Positions 1-8,308 of a stretch of DNA of 64,000 bases are shown piece after piece (the first letter of the stretch is position 1; each line of letters opens with the position of its first letter). A model generated the notes under the pieces. The model saw only the letters and a list, made by a program, of their open reading frames with translations, did no database searches and was not told the DNA's origin. Both the position numbers and the translations under genes were made by a program. The stretch covers positions 97,451-161,450 of the forward strand of contig NZ_LMPJ01000011.1 in NCBI RefSeq assembly GCF_001424585.1, written 5' to 3'. This DNA comes from Chryseobacterium sp. Leaf180. Lineage in GTDB: Bacteria; Bacteroidota; Bacteroidia; Flavobacteriales; Weeksellaceae.

Positions 1-73
1 GGTTCATCCTTTGCAAAATTAAAGAAATGAAGGGAAGGAACGAAATTTGATGAAAGGTTTCAAAAAAGAAATT

Positions 74-514
74 ATGAAAAACGCACTGATAAAAATTCCC
101 GTTGCTGCATTGGCATTAAGTATTTGGGCTGTTTCGTGCAAATCTTCAGCACCAGATCCGGCCACTTTGCCAAAAGATATTGCAGAACGACCTGTAGACG
201 AAGCTTCCCAAAAATATGACGGCGCTCAGCTTGATAAAATGCGCGTGGCGATCGAAATGATGGCTTCAAAAGAAAAATGCAGCGATGCTTCCCAATGGAC
301 TTTTGCTCCGATTGGGATAAAAGCGTGTGGAGGCCCCGTTTCGTATCTTACTTTTCCAAAAAAATCGGAAAAAGAAATTCGCTCTAGAATTGAAGATTAC
401 AACAGACGAATGTCTGAGTTTAATAAAAAATACAGCATCGTATCTGACTGTATGCTTGCTGCAGAACCAACCGGCGTGAAGTGCCAAAATGAAAAAGCGG
501 TTTTGATCTATTAA
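74..514 (+). CDS. Putative lipoprotein of unknown function
   Basis: A 146-aa protein beginning with a short basic stretch, a hydrophobic segment and a lipobox-like AVSC with the Cys at residue 22, so it is probably lipidated by Lgt/LspA and anchored to a membrane. An upstream in-frame ATG at 47 would add nine charged residues before the signal peptide, so the ATG at 74 was chosen. The mature part is hydrophilic and has four further Cys (in SEKC, KACGG, SDCM and VKCQ contexts), which may form two disulfides in the periplasm. I do not recognise the family. It converges on the carbonic anhydrase gene and the two share a terminator hairpin. Confidence 0.75.
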   Translation: MKNALIKIPVAALALSIWAVSCKSSAPDPATLPKDIAERPVDEASQKYDGAQLDKMRVAIEMMASKEKCSDASQWTFAPIGIKACGGPVSYLTFPKKSEKEIRSRIEDYNRRMSEFNKKYSIVSDCMLAAEPTGVKCQNEKAVLIY

Positions 515-530
515 TCAAAGCCGCTTTTTT
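491..530 (+). terminator. Bidirectional intrinsic terminator
   Basis: An inverted repeat with arms AAAAGCGG-TTTTGAT and ATCAAAG-CCGCTTTT, followed by a T run. It overlaps the end of the lipoprotein gene and lies just beyond the stop of the convergent carbonic anhydrase gene, so it can serve both strands. Confidence 0.8.
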
Positions 531-533
531 TTA

Positions 534-1055
534 TTAATTTTCTTCTTTGTACCACGAAGAATATTTCACGTAATTATCAGCAATTCTATTAACCTCGCCC
601 TCCAGTAGAGCCGGCGAAATATCTTTGATTTTCCTAGCGGGAATTCCTCCCCAAACTTCACCTGATTTTATATGGGAACCCTGCGTAACGACCGAACCTG
701 CGCCGACGATAGAATTTTCTTCAACCAGACAGTCATCCATCACAATTGAGCCCATTCCGATCAGCACATTGTCTTTTATCCTGCAGCCATGCACAATTGC
801 ATTATGTCCGATAGAAACATTATTGCCTATCTCAAGCGGAAATTTTTCGTAGGTACAGTGAAGCATCGCATTATCCTGCACATTCACTTTATCGCCCATT
901 CTGATGAAATTTACATCACCACGAATCACTGCATTATACCAAATGCTACAGTCATTTCCCATCACCACATCGCCGATGATTGTTGCTGTTTCTGCGAGAA
1001 AAACATTTTCTCCGATCTGCGGAGTTTTGCCTAAAAGTTCTTTGATGAGCGCCAT
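534..1055 (-). CDS. Gamma carbonic anhydrase family protein (hexapeptide-repeat)
   Basis: A 173-aa left-handed beta-helix protein of the gamma-carbonic anhydrase/YrdA/PaaY group. Imperfect hexapeptide repeats run through most of the chain. The three expected metal-ligand histidines are visible at His66 (MLHC) and at His84 and His89 (GHNAIVHG), which would sit between subunits of a trimer. The family hydrates CO2 or acts as a related metal-dependent acyl-transfer scaffold, so the exact activity is not certain. Length is normal for the family. The gene is transcribed alone and converges with the lipoprotein gene. Confidence 0.88.
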   Translation of the reverse strand: MALIKELLGKTPQIGENVFLAETATIIGDVVMGNDCSIWYNAVIRGDVNFIRMGDKVNVQDNAMLHCTYEKFPLEIGNNVSIGHNAIVHGCRIKDNVLIGMGSIVMDDCLVEENSIVGAGSVVTQGSHIKSGEVWGGIPARKIKDISPALLEGEVNRIADNYVKYSSWYKEEN

Positions 1056-1166
1056 ATCTATTTTAAAATTTGGTTTAAATAAAATTAAAGTGGAAAACTT
1101 ACAGGTGCAAATAGCGCCGATAGCAAAAATCTAACTGCCTGAACGATTCTTCTGACTTGTAATCCG

Positions 1167-1174
1167 TATTTTTG
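1167..1174 (+). promoter_or_regulatory. Bacteroidota -7 element (TATTTTTG)
   Basis: TATTTTTG matches the TAnnTTTG -7 consensus and lies 23 nt before the ATG of the Nfu-type gene. No clear -33 TTTG is seen at the usual spacing. Confidence 0.5.
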
Positions 1175-1197
1175 TACTCTCAAATCTAATTAAAAAA

Positions 1198-2076
1198 ATG
1201 CACAACATACTTATAGAACCCACAGAAAATCCGAAGGTGATGAAATTTGTCGCTGACTACAACCTCATTCCCGGATCTCTGGAACTCGACCGGAATTCTG
1301 ACATCACAGAAATTCCGATGGCGCAGGAACTTTTCAATTATCCTTTCGTGGAAAGAGTTTTTATCACGGCAAACTTTGTGGCAGTAGCCAAACAGGATAC
1401 CGTAGAGTGGGAATTTGTGGCGGAAAGTCTGAAAAATGTAATCGAAGACGAGCTTTTGGCCAATCCGAGAATTTATCTTCAGAAGAAAAAAGAAATGTAT
1501 CAGATTTATGCTGAGATGACACCAAATCCGAATGTGATGAAGTTTGTTTCAAACATGCTTCTTCTCGATGGGTTTGTAGAAGTGAAATCCCGGGATGCTG
1601 CATCAGAAGTTCCTTTGGCACAAGCAATTTTCAATGAATTTGATTTTGCTAAAGAAGTATTTATCTCAGACAATTTTGTGGCGGTAACGAGAGATAATTC
1701 TGTAGAATGGCACCAGATTATGATGGCCGTTCGCGGTTATATTGCAGAATATCTTCAGAACGGCGGAAAAGTAAGCAACGCTACAGCACAAAAACATGAA
1801 AATCCGGTTGAAAATATTATCAAAAGAGATTATACCGACAACGAGCAGAAAATTTCTGATATTTTAAATGAATACGTCGCACCTGCTGTAGAAAATGACG
1901 GCGGAAAGATTTCTTTAATGGAATATGATGAAGCAAGCAAAACTGCGAAAATGCTTCTTCAGGGAGCTTGTTCGGGCTGCCCAAGTTCGACAGCAACTTT
2001 GAAAGGTGGAATCGAAAATATCCTGAAACAGTTCGTTCCGGATCTTGTAGAAAAAGTAGAAGCCGTAAACGGATAA
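1198..2076 (+). CDS. NifU/Nfu-type iron-sulfur cluster carrier with duplicated N-domain
   Basis: A 292-aa protein. Two Nfu N-terminal-like domains lie in tandem at about residues 1-90 and 100-190; both contain a P-x-V-M-K-F-V motif followed by an acidic stretch and a VFI-x-x-N/D-F-V-A motif. The C-terminal NifU domain (about 210-285) carries the Fe-S cluster-binding pair Cys258-x-x-Cys261 in a GACSGCPSS context. Such proteins accept a cluster from the SUF scaffold and pass it to target enzymes; nadA, the radical-SAM gene and possibly hemH in this window are plausible clients, which is inference. hemH follows about 60 bp downstream and may be co-transcribed. Confidence 0.9.
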   Translation: MHNILIEPTENPKVMKFVADYNLIPGSLELDRNSDITEIPMAQELFNYPFVERVFITANFVAVAKQDTVEWEFVAESLKNVIEDELLANPRIYLQKKKEMYQIYAEMTPNPNVMKFVSNMLLLDGFVEVKSRDAASEVPLAQAIFNEFDFAKEVFISDNFVAVTRDNSVEWHQIMMAVRGYIAEYLQNGGKVSNATAQKHENPVENIIKRDYTDNEQKISDILNEYVAPAVENDGGKISLMEYDEASKTAKMLLQGACSGCPSSTATLKGGIENILKQFVPDLVEKVEAVNG

Positions 2077-2137
2077 AATATTAGTATTTGATGATGAGCA
2101 ATGATTGCTTGTTACCAATTACACATTACCTATAAGT

Positions 2138-3160
2138 ATGAAGGGAATATTACTGGTCAACCTCGGATCTCCGCGCTCGACTTCTGTGCCGGATGTGCGC
2201 GAGTATCTTGATGAATTTTTGATGGACGAAAAAGTGATCGATTACCGCTGGTTTTTCCGGTCGCTTCTCGTACAGGGAATTATTTTGAATACAAGACCTG
2301 CAAAATCTGCCGAAGCATACAAAACAGTTTGGACCGAAGACGGTTCGCCGTTGATTGTCATCACGCAGAAAATTAAAAACAAGCTTGAAAAACTCGTAGA
2401 TGTTCCTGTAGAAATTGGAATGCGGTATGCTGAACCCAGCATAGAAAGAGGAATGCAGAAACTTGCCGACCTCGGCGTAGACGAGATTGTTCTTTTTCCA
2501 CTCTATCCGCAATATGCAATGAGCACGACGGAAACGGTGATTGATAAAGCGGAGGAAGTGCGCAAAAAGAAATTTCCAGGCGTGAAAATCCAGTATATTC
2601 AGCCGTTCTATGACCGCGATATTTACATCAACTGTCTTTCCGAAAGCATCCGAGAAAAACTTCCGCAAAATTTTGATGCGCTGCAGTTTTCTTATCACGG
2701 CGTTCCTGAGCGGCACATTTACAAAACCGATCCTACAAAAACCTGCAATCTGAACGACTGCTGCACGCGCGAATCAAATCCGAGTCATCAGTTTTGCTAC
2801 AGACATCAGTGTTTTAAAACGACCGAAAGCGTCATCGAAAAACTGAATTTACCGAAAGAGAAAGTAATCGTTTCCTTCCAGTCACGGCTTGGAAAAGACA
2901 AGTGGATGGAGCCTTACACCGACGAAACTTTGGAAACCATACCGAAAAAAGGCGTGAAAAATCTTGCGATTGTTTGTCCGGCTTTTGTGTCTGACTGCCT
3001 CGAAACTTTAGAGGAAATCTCAGTGGAAGGCAAGCATCAGTTTACTGAAAACGGCGGCGAGAGTTTTCATTATATTCCATGTCTTAATGATGAAGACCGA
3101 TGGATTGAGGTGGTAAAAACACTTTGCGAAGAAAAACTGAACGAGTTTTATCTGGTTTAA
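2138..3160 (+). CDS. hemH: Ferrochelatase
   Basis: A 341-aa enzyme that inserts Fe2+ into protoporphyrin IX (or coproporphyrin III, depending on the pathway) to make haem. The start MKGILLVNLGSP is the family N-terminus; the in-frame codon at 2105 would add 11 residues without family character. The catalytic His187 lies in SYHGVPERH, and the late motif SFQSRLGKDKWMEP is intact. A cysteine-rich insert follows the active site (Cys203, Cys208, Cys209, Cys220, Cys225), reminiscent of ferrochelatases with an internal [2Fe-2S] cluster. It lies directly downstream of the Fe-S carrier gene and ends at a strong terminator. Confidence 0.95.
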   Translation: MKGILLVNLGSPRSTSVPDVREYLDEFLMDEKVIDYRWFFRSLLVQGIILNTRPAKSAEAYKTVWTEDGSPLIVITQKIKNKLEKLVDVPVEIGMRYAEPSIERGMQKLADLGVDEIVLFPLYPQYAMSTTETVIDKAEEVRKKKFPGVKIQYIQPFYDRDIYINCLSESIREKLPQNFDALQFSYHGVPERHIYKTDPTKTCNLNDCCTRESNPSHQFCYRHQCFKTTESVIEKLNLPKEKVIVSFQSRLGKDKWMEPYTDETLETIPKKGVKNLAIVCPAFVSDCLETLEEISVEGKHQFTENGGESFHYIPCLNDEDRWIEVVKTLCEEKLNEFYLV

Positions 3161-3164
3161 AAAT

Positions 3165-3200
3165 AAAAAATCTGCAGAATATGTCTCTGCAGATTTTTTT
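3165..3200 (+). terminator. Intrinsic terminator of hemH, probably bidirectional
   Basis: Hairpin with arms AAAATCTGCAGA and TCTGCAGATTTT, a short loop and a T run. It sits between the convergent hemH and T9SS plug genes. Confidence 0.85.
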
Positions 3201-3220
3201 TGCTTAAATAACAAAAGAAC

Positions 3221-4432
3221 TTACTGTACCGGCGTCCGGAACTCTCCGTAACCAATCAGTCCGTCGAAATTTCTGCCGAAAGGCTTGTAATATAAAAACG
3301 CCTGATATAAATTTTCAGTCTGCCAGAAATTTCCGTTGATTTCACCGTAATTAAGTTTTCCGCTGGCTTCTTTTGTGGCTAAAATATAATTGTAAAAACC
3401 CTGTTTCAGGAAAATTTTGGCAACATATTTCTTTGTCGCGGCATCATAAGTCATCTGTGAAAGTTTATCGGCTTTAAAATCATTAAAACCACCGAGAACA
3501 TACATTTCTTTGTCAATCGGCTCCGAATCAATCGAAAAATGCACCCAGGAATAATCTGCTTCACGCTCTGCATTTCTTTCTAAACCAAGATCATTTCTGC
3601 GGTAATACCAAGCACCATTTACATCCGGCTGATACTGATAGTCGAGTGGATACGCCCATACAGAATGCAGAAAAGTATTCGGCACACCATCTACCAATCC
3701 GGCCTCGCGCACCATGTCGGCGGCCATATTTAAATTTTTGTTGTCAAAATAATAAAACTCATTGTTTCCGGGAAAAGCCAGATTCAGCTGCTGATATAAA
3801 ATCTGATTTCCAAGCGTCGAACTCGGACGAAGATTTGAAATACTGAAAGCGCGGTTATTATTCTGCTGCACCGTAAGCGTCATCGAATTCACATTCGAGG
3901 CCAGATCGGCACCTTTTGTCACTGCTTTCACCTCAACTCTCTGGTTAATATCAGGTCGTTTGGCATCAGCGATACGCTCCATATTTACAAAAACAGTGAC
4001 CATATCTTCTACCAGAGAAAATCTTCTTTTGAAAAGCGGTTTGTCAGCAGAATCTTTATACACGATAATTTCAAAATTACCCGAAATTTTAGGCTGAATT
4101 TTTTCATTCGGAAACTTCAGTATATAATGCGTGTACGGCTGTAGTGTGTTGAAAGAATACTGAAACTGATCGATCAGTCCGTTCATGCTGCCGTTGGCAA
4201 TTTCGGTAAAAAAAAGATTGTCGTCTTCCCAGTTTCTGTCGTAATGTTTCAGCGTGTAGCGGTAAATCTGACTGCCGTTGGTAAGATCGTCAAAACTCAG
4301 CACAAACTGCTGATTCATTTTAAAAACCGGCGTTTCGTCGTTTGTATACGGATTGAAGAGCTGAACACTCTGGATGTTTTGGGAAAAAACCAGGCTGCTG
4401 AGCGCGAGAAAAAAAATCTGCAATGTTTTCAT
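3221..4432 (-). CDS. DUF5103-type protein, type IX secretion system plug
   Basis: A 403-aa secreted protein with a signal peptide ending near VFSQ. It matches my knowledge of the DUF5103 family, whose member was found plugging the periplasmic side of the SprA translocon of the T9SS. The N-terminal half (IQSVQLFNPY, YRYTLKHYDRNW) and the aromatic-rich C-terminal half look typical, and the length is normal. A GTG start six bases upstream is possible, but the ATG at 4432 directly begins the signal peptide. It is divergent from the metallohydrolase gene. The T9SS assignment fits the sorting-domain protein at 20078-20863. Confidence 0.82.
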   Translation of the reverse strand: MKTLQIFFLALSSLVFSQNIQSVQLFNPYTNDETPVFKMNQQFVLSFDDLTNGSQIYRYTLKHYDRNWEDDNLFFTEIANGSMNGLIDQFQYSFNTLQPYTHYILKFPNEKIQPKISGNFEIIVYKDSADKPLFKRRFSLVEDMVTVFVNMERIADAKRPDINQRVEVKAVTKGADLASNVNSMTLTVQQNNNRAFSISNLRPSSTLGNQILYQQLNLAFPGNNEFYYFDNKNLNMAADMVREAGLVDGVPNTFLHSVWAYPLDYQYQPDVNGAWYYRRNDLGLERNAEREADYSWVHFSIDSEPIDKEMYVLGGFNDFKADKLSQMTYDAATKKYVAKIFLKQGFYNYILATKEASGKLNYGEINGNFWQTENLYQAFLYYKPFGRNFDGLIGYGEFRTPVQ

Positions 4433-4477
4433 TACCACGAATATACTTAAAAATCTTTATTTTGAACCAGATTATCG

Positions 4478-4485
4478 TATTTTTG
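4478..4485 (+). promoter_or_regulatory. Bacteroidota -7 element (TATTTTTG)
   Basis: Matches TAnnTTTG, 23 nt before the chosen ATG of the metallohydrolase, which supports the start at 4509 over upstream in-frame codons that overlap the divergent gene. Confidence 0.5.
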
Positions 4486-4508
4486 AGTATCAAAAAAATC
4501 TTCAGATA

Positions 4509-5147
4509 ATGCTTCATATACAGTCTTTTACTTTAAACTTTGCTGCCGAAAATACCTATATTATTTACAGCGATAATAAATCTTCATGGCTCATCGATCC
4601 CGGAAACAGAAGCAGCGGAGAGACAGAATACATCAGCAATTTTATCAGAGAAAAAGATTTAAAAATCGAAAAAATTCTGCTCACACATGCGCATATCGAT
4701 CATGTTTTGGGTTTGCAGTGGGCGTATGATACGTTTAAACTACCCGTTTTGATGCACAGAGAAGAACAGCCGATTTTGGATATGTTTCAGATGAGCGGAA
4801 TGCGCTTTGGTCTCCAGCTGCCGTCAATTAATGTCGAAGTAAAATATATAAAGGAAGGCGACACGCTTACGTTGGATGGTGAAGAATTCAAAGTCTATCA
4901 CGTTCCGGGGCATTCGCCGGGAAGTGTGGTGTATCATAATGAAAAATCAAAATTCATGATTTCCGGTGATGTACTTTTTGAAGGAAGTATCGGCCGCACC
5001 GATCTGTACAAAGGAAATTACGATCAGCTGATTGAAAATATTAAAACAAAACTTTTTATTTTAGATCCTGAAACCGGCGTTCATTCAGGGCACGGAAATT
5101 CTACAAAGATCGGCTTTGAAAAAGATCACAATCCTTTTTTTACCTAA
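4509..5147 (+). CDS. Metallo-beta-lactamase fold hydrolase (glyoxalase II-like)
   Basis: A 212-aa protein with the full binuclear metal site: His60-x-His62-x-Asp64-His65 (THAHIDH), His135, Asp154 and His195. Length and motif spacing fit the glyoxalase II-like group of small MBL hydrolases, which cleave thioesters such as S-lactoylglutathione analogues; the substrate cannot be read from sequence. No signal peptide is seen, so it is cytoplasmic. The longer open frame from 4374 overlaps the divergent T9SS plug gene and its extra residues are not family-like. It ends at a terminator shared with the thioredoxin-like gene. Confidence 0.88.
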   Translation: MLHIQSFTLNFAAENTYIIYSDNKSSWLIDPGNRSSGETEYISNFIREKDLKIEKILLTHAHIDHVLGLQWAYDTFKLPVLMHREEQPILDMFQMSGMRFGLQLPSINVEVKYIKEGDTLTLDGEEFKVYHVPGHSPGSVVYHNEKSKFMISGDVLFEGSIGRTDLYKGNYDQLIENIKTKLFILDPETGVHSGHGNSTKIGFEKDHNPFFT

Positions 5148-5181
5148 ACAAAAACTACCTTTTTCAAGGTAGTTTTTGTTT
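5147..5181 (+). terminator. Bidirectional intrinsic terminator
   Basis: Arms AACAAAAACTACCTT and AAGGTAGTTTTTGTT with a TTTC loop, between two convergent genes. Confidence 0.85.
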
Positions 5182-5193
5182 ATTTCTAAATAC

Positions 5194-5751
5194 TTATTTC
5201 CATTTGATATTGCAACCAATGCTTGGTCTCTGCAATTCTTCCTGAGGCGCGCCGATCAGGAGATTTTCAAAGGCAATGATCAGATCCTCGCCGGTCACTT
5301 CTTTATGATTTCCAGGTCGCGAATCATCCATTTGCCCGCGGTAGATCAAATCCATTTTTTCATCAAAAAAGAAAAAATCCGGTGTGCAGGCAGCGTTAAA
5401 AGCTTTTGCCACAGCCTGACTCTCGTCAAATAAATATGCGAAATCAAACTTTTTCTCCATCTGAAATTCAATCATTTTTTCCGGAGAATCGGCAGGATAT
5501 TTTTCTGAATCGTTGGCATTAATAGCGATAAATTCGATTCCAGCTTCGTTGTAATCTTCGTAAAGCTCATTCAGTTTATCGATCACATGAAGCACAAACG
5601 GACAGTGATTGCACATAAAAATCACCAGCGTTCCCTTCTCTCCTTTCAGATCGTCGAGCGACTGCACTTCGCTGCTTTTTGACGGATTCGGAAGTTCAAA
5701 ATAAGGAATTTTCGTTCCCAAAGGAAGCATATTGGAAGGTGTATTTGACAT
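5194..5751 (-). CDS. Thioredoxin family protein (redoxin/AhpC-TSA like)
   Basis: A 185-aa thioredoxin-fold protein with an active-site pair Cys47-Asn-His-Cys50 followed by a Pro, after the strand TLVIFM. The motif MCNHCPFV is typical of a group of soluble thioredoxin-like proteins common in bacteria and eukaryotes, whose reductive partner is generally unknown. No signal peptide is seen, so it probably works in the cytosol as a thiol-disulfide or peroxide-handling enzyme. It lies 33 bp downstream of miaA on the same strand and may be co-transcribed. Confidence 0.85.
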   Translation of the reverse strand: MSNTPSNMLPLGTKIPYFELPNPSKSSEVQSLDDLKGEKGTLVIFMCNHCPFVLHVIDKLNELYEDYNEAGIEFIAINANDSEKYPADSPEKMIEFQMEKKFDFAYLFDESQAVAKAFNAACTPDFFFFDEKMDLIYRGQMDDSRPGNHKEVTGEDLIIAFENLLIGAPQEELQRPSIGCNIKWK

Positions 5752-5784
5752 TATAAATAATTTTTGAACGTGAAAAATTTCGGT

Positions 5785-6696
5785 TTAAAGTAAATCTTTA
5801 AGCAAAGATAAAGATTCCGCGAAAGGATTTGCGTAGTTTACCCAAAGAATATTTTCCTCTTTCCGGTACCACGTTAGCTGTCTCTTTGCAAAACGGCGCG
5901 AGTTTTTTTTGATTTCAGACACTGCAAAATCAAGACTCCATTCGTCTTCAAAATATTTAAACAGTTCAGAATAGCCAACGGTATTGAGTGAAGCCAAATC
6001 GGGATGTTCTTTTTTAATTTTAAATAGATACTCAGCTTCGTTTAGAAGTCCGTTTTCCAGCATTTGATCAACACGAAGGTTGATTCTTTCATAAATTATC
6101 TCACGCGGCGCTTCAATCCCGATTCTTACGGTTCTGAAATTTCTAGCATCTTGTGGTGCAGAAATATTTTCGGTGTACGTTTTTCCCGTTTGCCAGATGA
6201 TGTCGATTGCGCGTAAAAGCCTTCTGGGATTGTGAATATCAACATTCTGATAATATTCAGGATCGAGATTTCTTAATATTTCCTGAAGTTTTTCGATGCC
6301 ATCCTTTTTAAAAATATCAGCGAGTTTCTGCTGATTTTCGATATGAGCTTCCGGTAGTTCATTCAAACCTTCAATTACCGCTTTTTCGTACATCATGCTA
6401 CCACCCACCATGATTACAAAATCTTTTTCATTAAATAAATCCTGTAAGAGCTGAAGCGCATCATGCTCAAACTGTCCTATTGAATAATAGTCGGTAACCG
6501 AAAGATTGCCAACAAAATAATGTTTTGCCGCAGCGAGTTCTTCATCAGAAGGAGCTGCAGTTCCGATTTTCATTTCGCGGAAAAACTGACGCGAATCGCA
6601 GGAGATAATTTCGGTGGAAAAATGCCTGGCAAGATCAATGGCAAGTTTGGTTTTGCCGATTCCGGTTGTTCCCACGACGGAAATCAAAGTTTTCAT
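5785..6696 (-). CDS. miaA: tRNA dimethylallyltransferase
   Basis: A 303-aa enzyme that transfers a dimethylallyl group to N6 of A37 in tRNAs reading UNN codons. The P-loop GTTGIGKT is at residues 9-16, followed by the family motif SCDSRQFFREMKIGTA. The middle (NPRRLLRAIDI) and the C-terminal tRNA-binding part (SRRFAKRQLTWYRK) are typical. The isoprenoid donor would come from the mevalonate pathway represented here by mvaA. It is divergent from yicC. Confidence 0.95.
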   Translation of the reverse strand: MKTLISVVGTTGIGKTKLAIDLARHFSTEIISCDSRQFFREMKIGTAAPSDEELAAAKHYFVGNLSVTDYYSIGQFEHDALQLLQDLFNEKDFVIMVGGSMMYEKAVIEGLNELPEAHIENQQKLADIFKKDGIEKLQEILRNLDPEYYQNVDIHNPRRLLRAIDIIWQTGKTYTENISAPQDARNFRTVRIGIEAPREIIYERINLRVDQMLENGLLNEAEYLFKIKKEHPDLASLNTVGYSELFKYFEDEWSLDFAVSEIKKNSRRFAKRQLTWYRKEENILWVNYANPFAESLSLLKDLL

Positions 6697-6783
6697 GAAT
6701 GTTGAAATTTAAGAAAATCATTACGTCTGAATTTCATAAAAAATAAGCAGTAATGCGCGTTTTACTTTGCTAATTTAAATGTT

Positions 6784-6791
6784 TATCTTTG
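6784..6791 (+). promoter_or_regulatory. Bacteroidota -7 element (TATCTTTG)
   Basis: Matches TAnnTTTG, 17 nt before the yicC ATG. A TTTG at 6766-6769 is closer than the usual -33 spacing, so the upstream element is unclear. Confidence 0.5.
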
Positions 6792-6808
6792 TACAACAAT
6801 AGAAAAGT

Positions 6809-7666
6809 ATGATTTTATCAATGACCGGATTCGGGAGAGCCGAAGGTGTTTTTGAAGGGAAAAAAATTGCAATCGACATAAAATCGCTCAATTCCAAAAG
6901 TTTTGATTTGAATGTAAAGGTGCCGATGCGCTACAAAGAAAAAGAGTTTGAAATCCGTAAAATGCTCAACGACCGCATCATCCGCGGGAAGGTAGACTGC
7001 TACGTTTCGCTCGAAAATCTGCAGGAAAGCAACGATGTAAAGATCAACCGTACGCTGATCGATTCTTATATGAATGAGCTGCGTTCTGTGGCCGGCGACG
7101 GACCCGATTTTGAGTATCTGAAAATGGCGGTGCGACTTCCGGATGCGATCTCTACAAAACAGGACGAACTGAATGAAGGTGAATGGAAAACCATCATTGA
7201 AATTCTGCTTTCTGCGCTTGAAAAATTTGAAGAATTCAGAAAAACGGAAGGCAATATTCTGCATGAAGAACTGAAGCGAAACCTTTCCAATATTGAAAAA
7301 TCTCTTGATGATGTGATTCCTTTTGAAGAAGTAAGGCTTTCTTCGGTAAAAGAGCGCTACGAAAAAACTTTGAAGGAATTTGAAAATGTTGATGAGACGC
7401 GTTTCTATCAGGAAATGGCTTATTATACCGAAAAACTGGATATTTCTGAAGAAAAAGTTCGCCTTGCCCAGCATCTGAAATATTATTCTGACGTGATGAA
7501 CAATGAGAATTTCAACGGAAAAAAACTCGGATTTATAGCACAGGAAATTGGCCGCGAGATTAATACTTTAGGTTCAAAAGCCAATCACGCAGAGATTCAG
7601 AAAATCGTGGTGATGATGAAAGATGATCTTGAAAAAATAAAAGAACAGACCTTAAATGTTCTGTAA
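6809..7666 (+). CDS. YicC/YloC family endoribonuclease
   Basis: A 285-aa protein with the family N-terminus MILSMTGFGRAE, the motif SLNSKSFDLNVKVP and the conserved C-terminus (GFIAQEIGREINTLGSKA, then a KDDLEKIKEQ motif). YicC proteins were long called stress-induced proteins and later shown to be endoribonucleases affecting RNA decay. It heads a probable operon with gmk 26 bp downstream, the same adjacency seen in many bacteria. Confidence 0.9.
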   Translation: MILSMTGFGRAEGVFEGKKIAIDIKSLNSKSFDLNVKVPMRYKEKEFEIRKMLNDRIIRGKVDCYVSLENLQESNDVKINRTLIDSYMNELRSVAGDGPDFEYLKMAVRLPDAISTKQDELNEGEWKTIIEILLSALEKFEEFRKTEGNILHEELKRNLSNIEKSLDDVIPFEEVRLSSVKERYEKTLKEFENVDETRFYQEMAYYTEKLDISEEKVRLAQHLKYYSDVMNNENFNGKKLGFIAQEIGREINTLGSKANHAEIQKIVVMMKDDLEKIKEQTLNVL

Positions 7667-7692
7667 AAGCGAAAATTAGATTTTATCATTAA

Positions 7693-8256
7693 ATGAATAA
7701 AGTTATCATTTTTTCGGCGCCTTCCGGAAGCGGAAAAACGACGTTGGTAAAGTATTGCCTTTCGGTTTTCCCCAAGCTAGAATTTTCAATTTCCTGTACA
7801 ACACGAGCGCCGCGCGGAAGCGAACAGCATCAGATCGATTATCATTTTATTTCGCCGGAGGACTTTCGTGGAAAAATTGCGGAAGATGCTTTTGTGGAAT
7901 TTGAAGAAGTGTATACCGATAAATATTACGGCACGCTGAAATCTGAAGTTGAAAAGATCTGGCAAACTGGAAAAACAGTGATTTTTGATGTGGATGTAAA
8001 AGGCGGTGTTTCGCTAAAAAATTATTTTGGTGAGCAGGCACTTTCGATTTTTATTGAACCGCCTTCCATTCAGGAACTGGAGCGCAGATTAATTTCAAGG
8101 GCAACAGACGATGCTGAAACTATTAAGACCCGCGTGCAAAAAGCAAAAGAAGAACTAGAATTTGCTGATCGGTTTGACGAAATCGTCATTAATGATGATC
8201 TTTCTAAAGCTAAAATTCAGCTTGAAAAATTAATTTCAGAATTTATTTCTTCTTAA
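7693..8256 (+). CDS. gmk: Guanylate kinase
   Basis: A 187-aa cytosolic enzyme phosphorylating GMP to GDP with ATP. The P-loop APSGSGKT is at residues 9-16; the GMP-binding region includes SCTTRAPRGSE and DYHFIS, and the lid contains RLISRATDD. Length is normal. It follows yicC closely, so both are probably on one transcript. Confidence 0.95.
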   Translation: MNKVIIFSAPSGSGKTTLVKYCLSVFPKLEFSISCTTRAPRGSEQHQIDYHFISPEDFRGKIAEDAFVEFEEVYTDKYYGTLKSEVEKIWQTGKTVIFDVDVKGGVSLKNYFGEQALSIFIEPPSIQELERRLISRATDDAETIKTRVQKAKEELEFADRFDEIVINDDLSKAKIQLEKLISEFISS

Positions 8257-8308
8257 AAAATAAAACACTTTTTATTAATTTTTGTGAAAATTAAATACAC
8301 CAAAAAAC

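Noticed and set aside
2150..2716. 188-aa minus-strand frame inside hemH
   Set aside because: Shadow of hemH without any domain or start context.
6818..7474. 218-aa frame on the minus strand inside yicC
   Set aside because: It lies wholly within yicC, is rich in Phe/His and Arg as expected for the complement of Lys/Glu-rich coding sequence, and has no family features.
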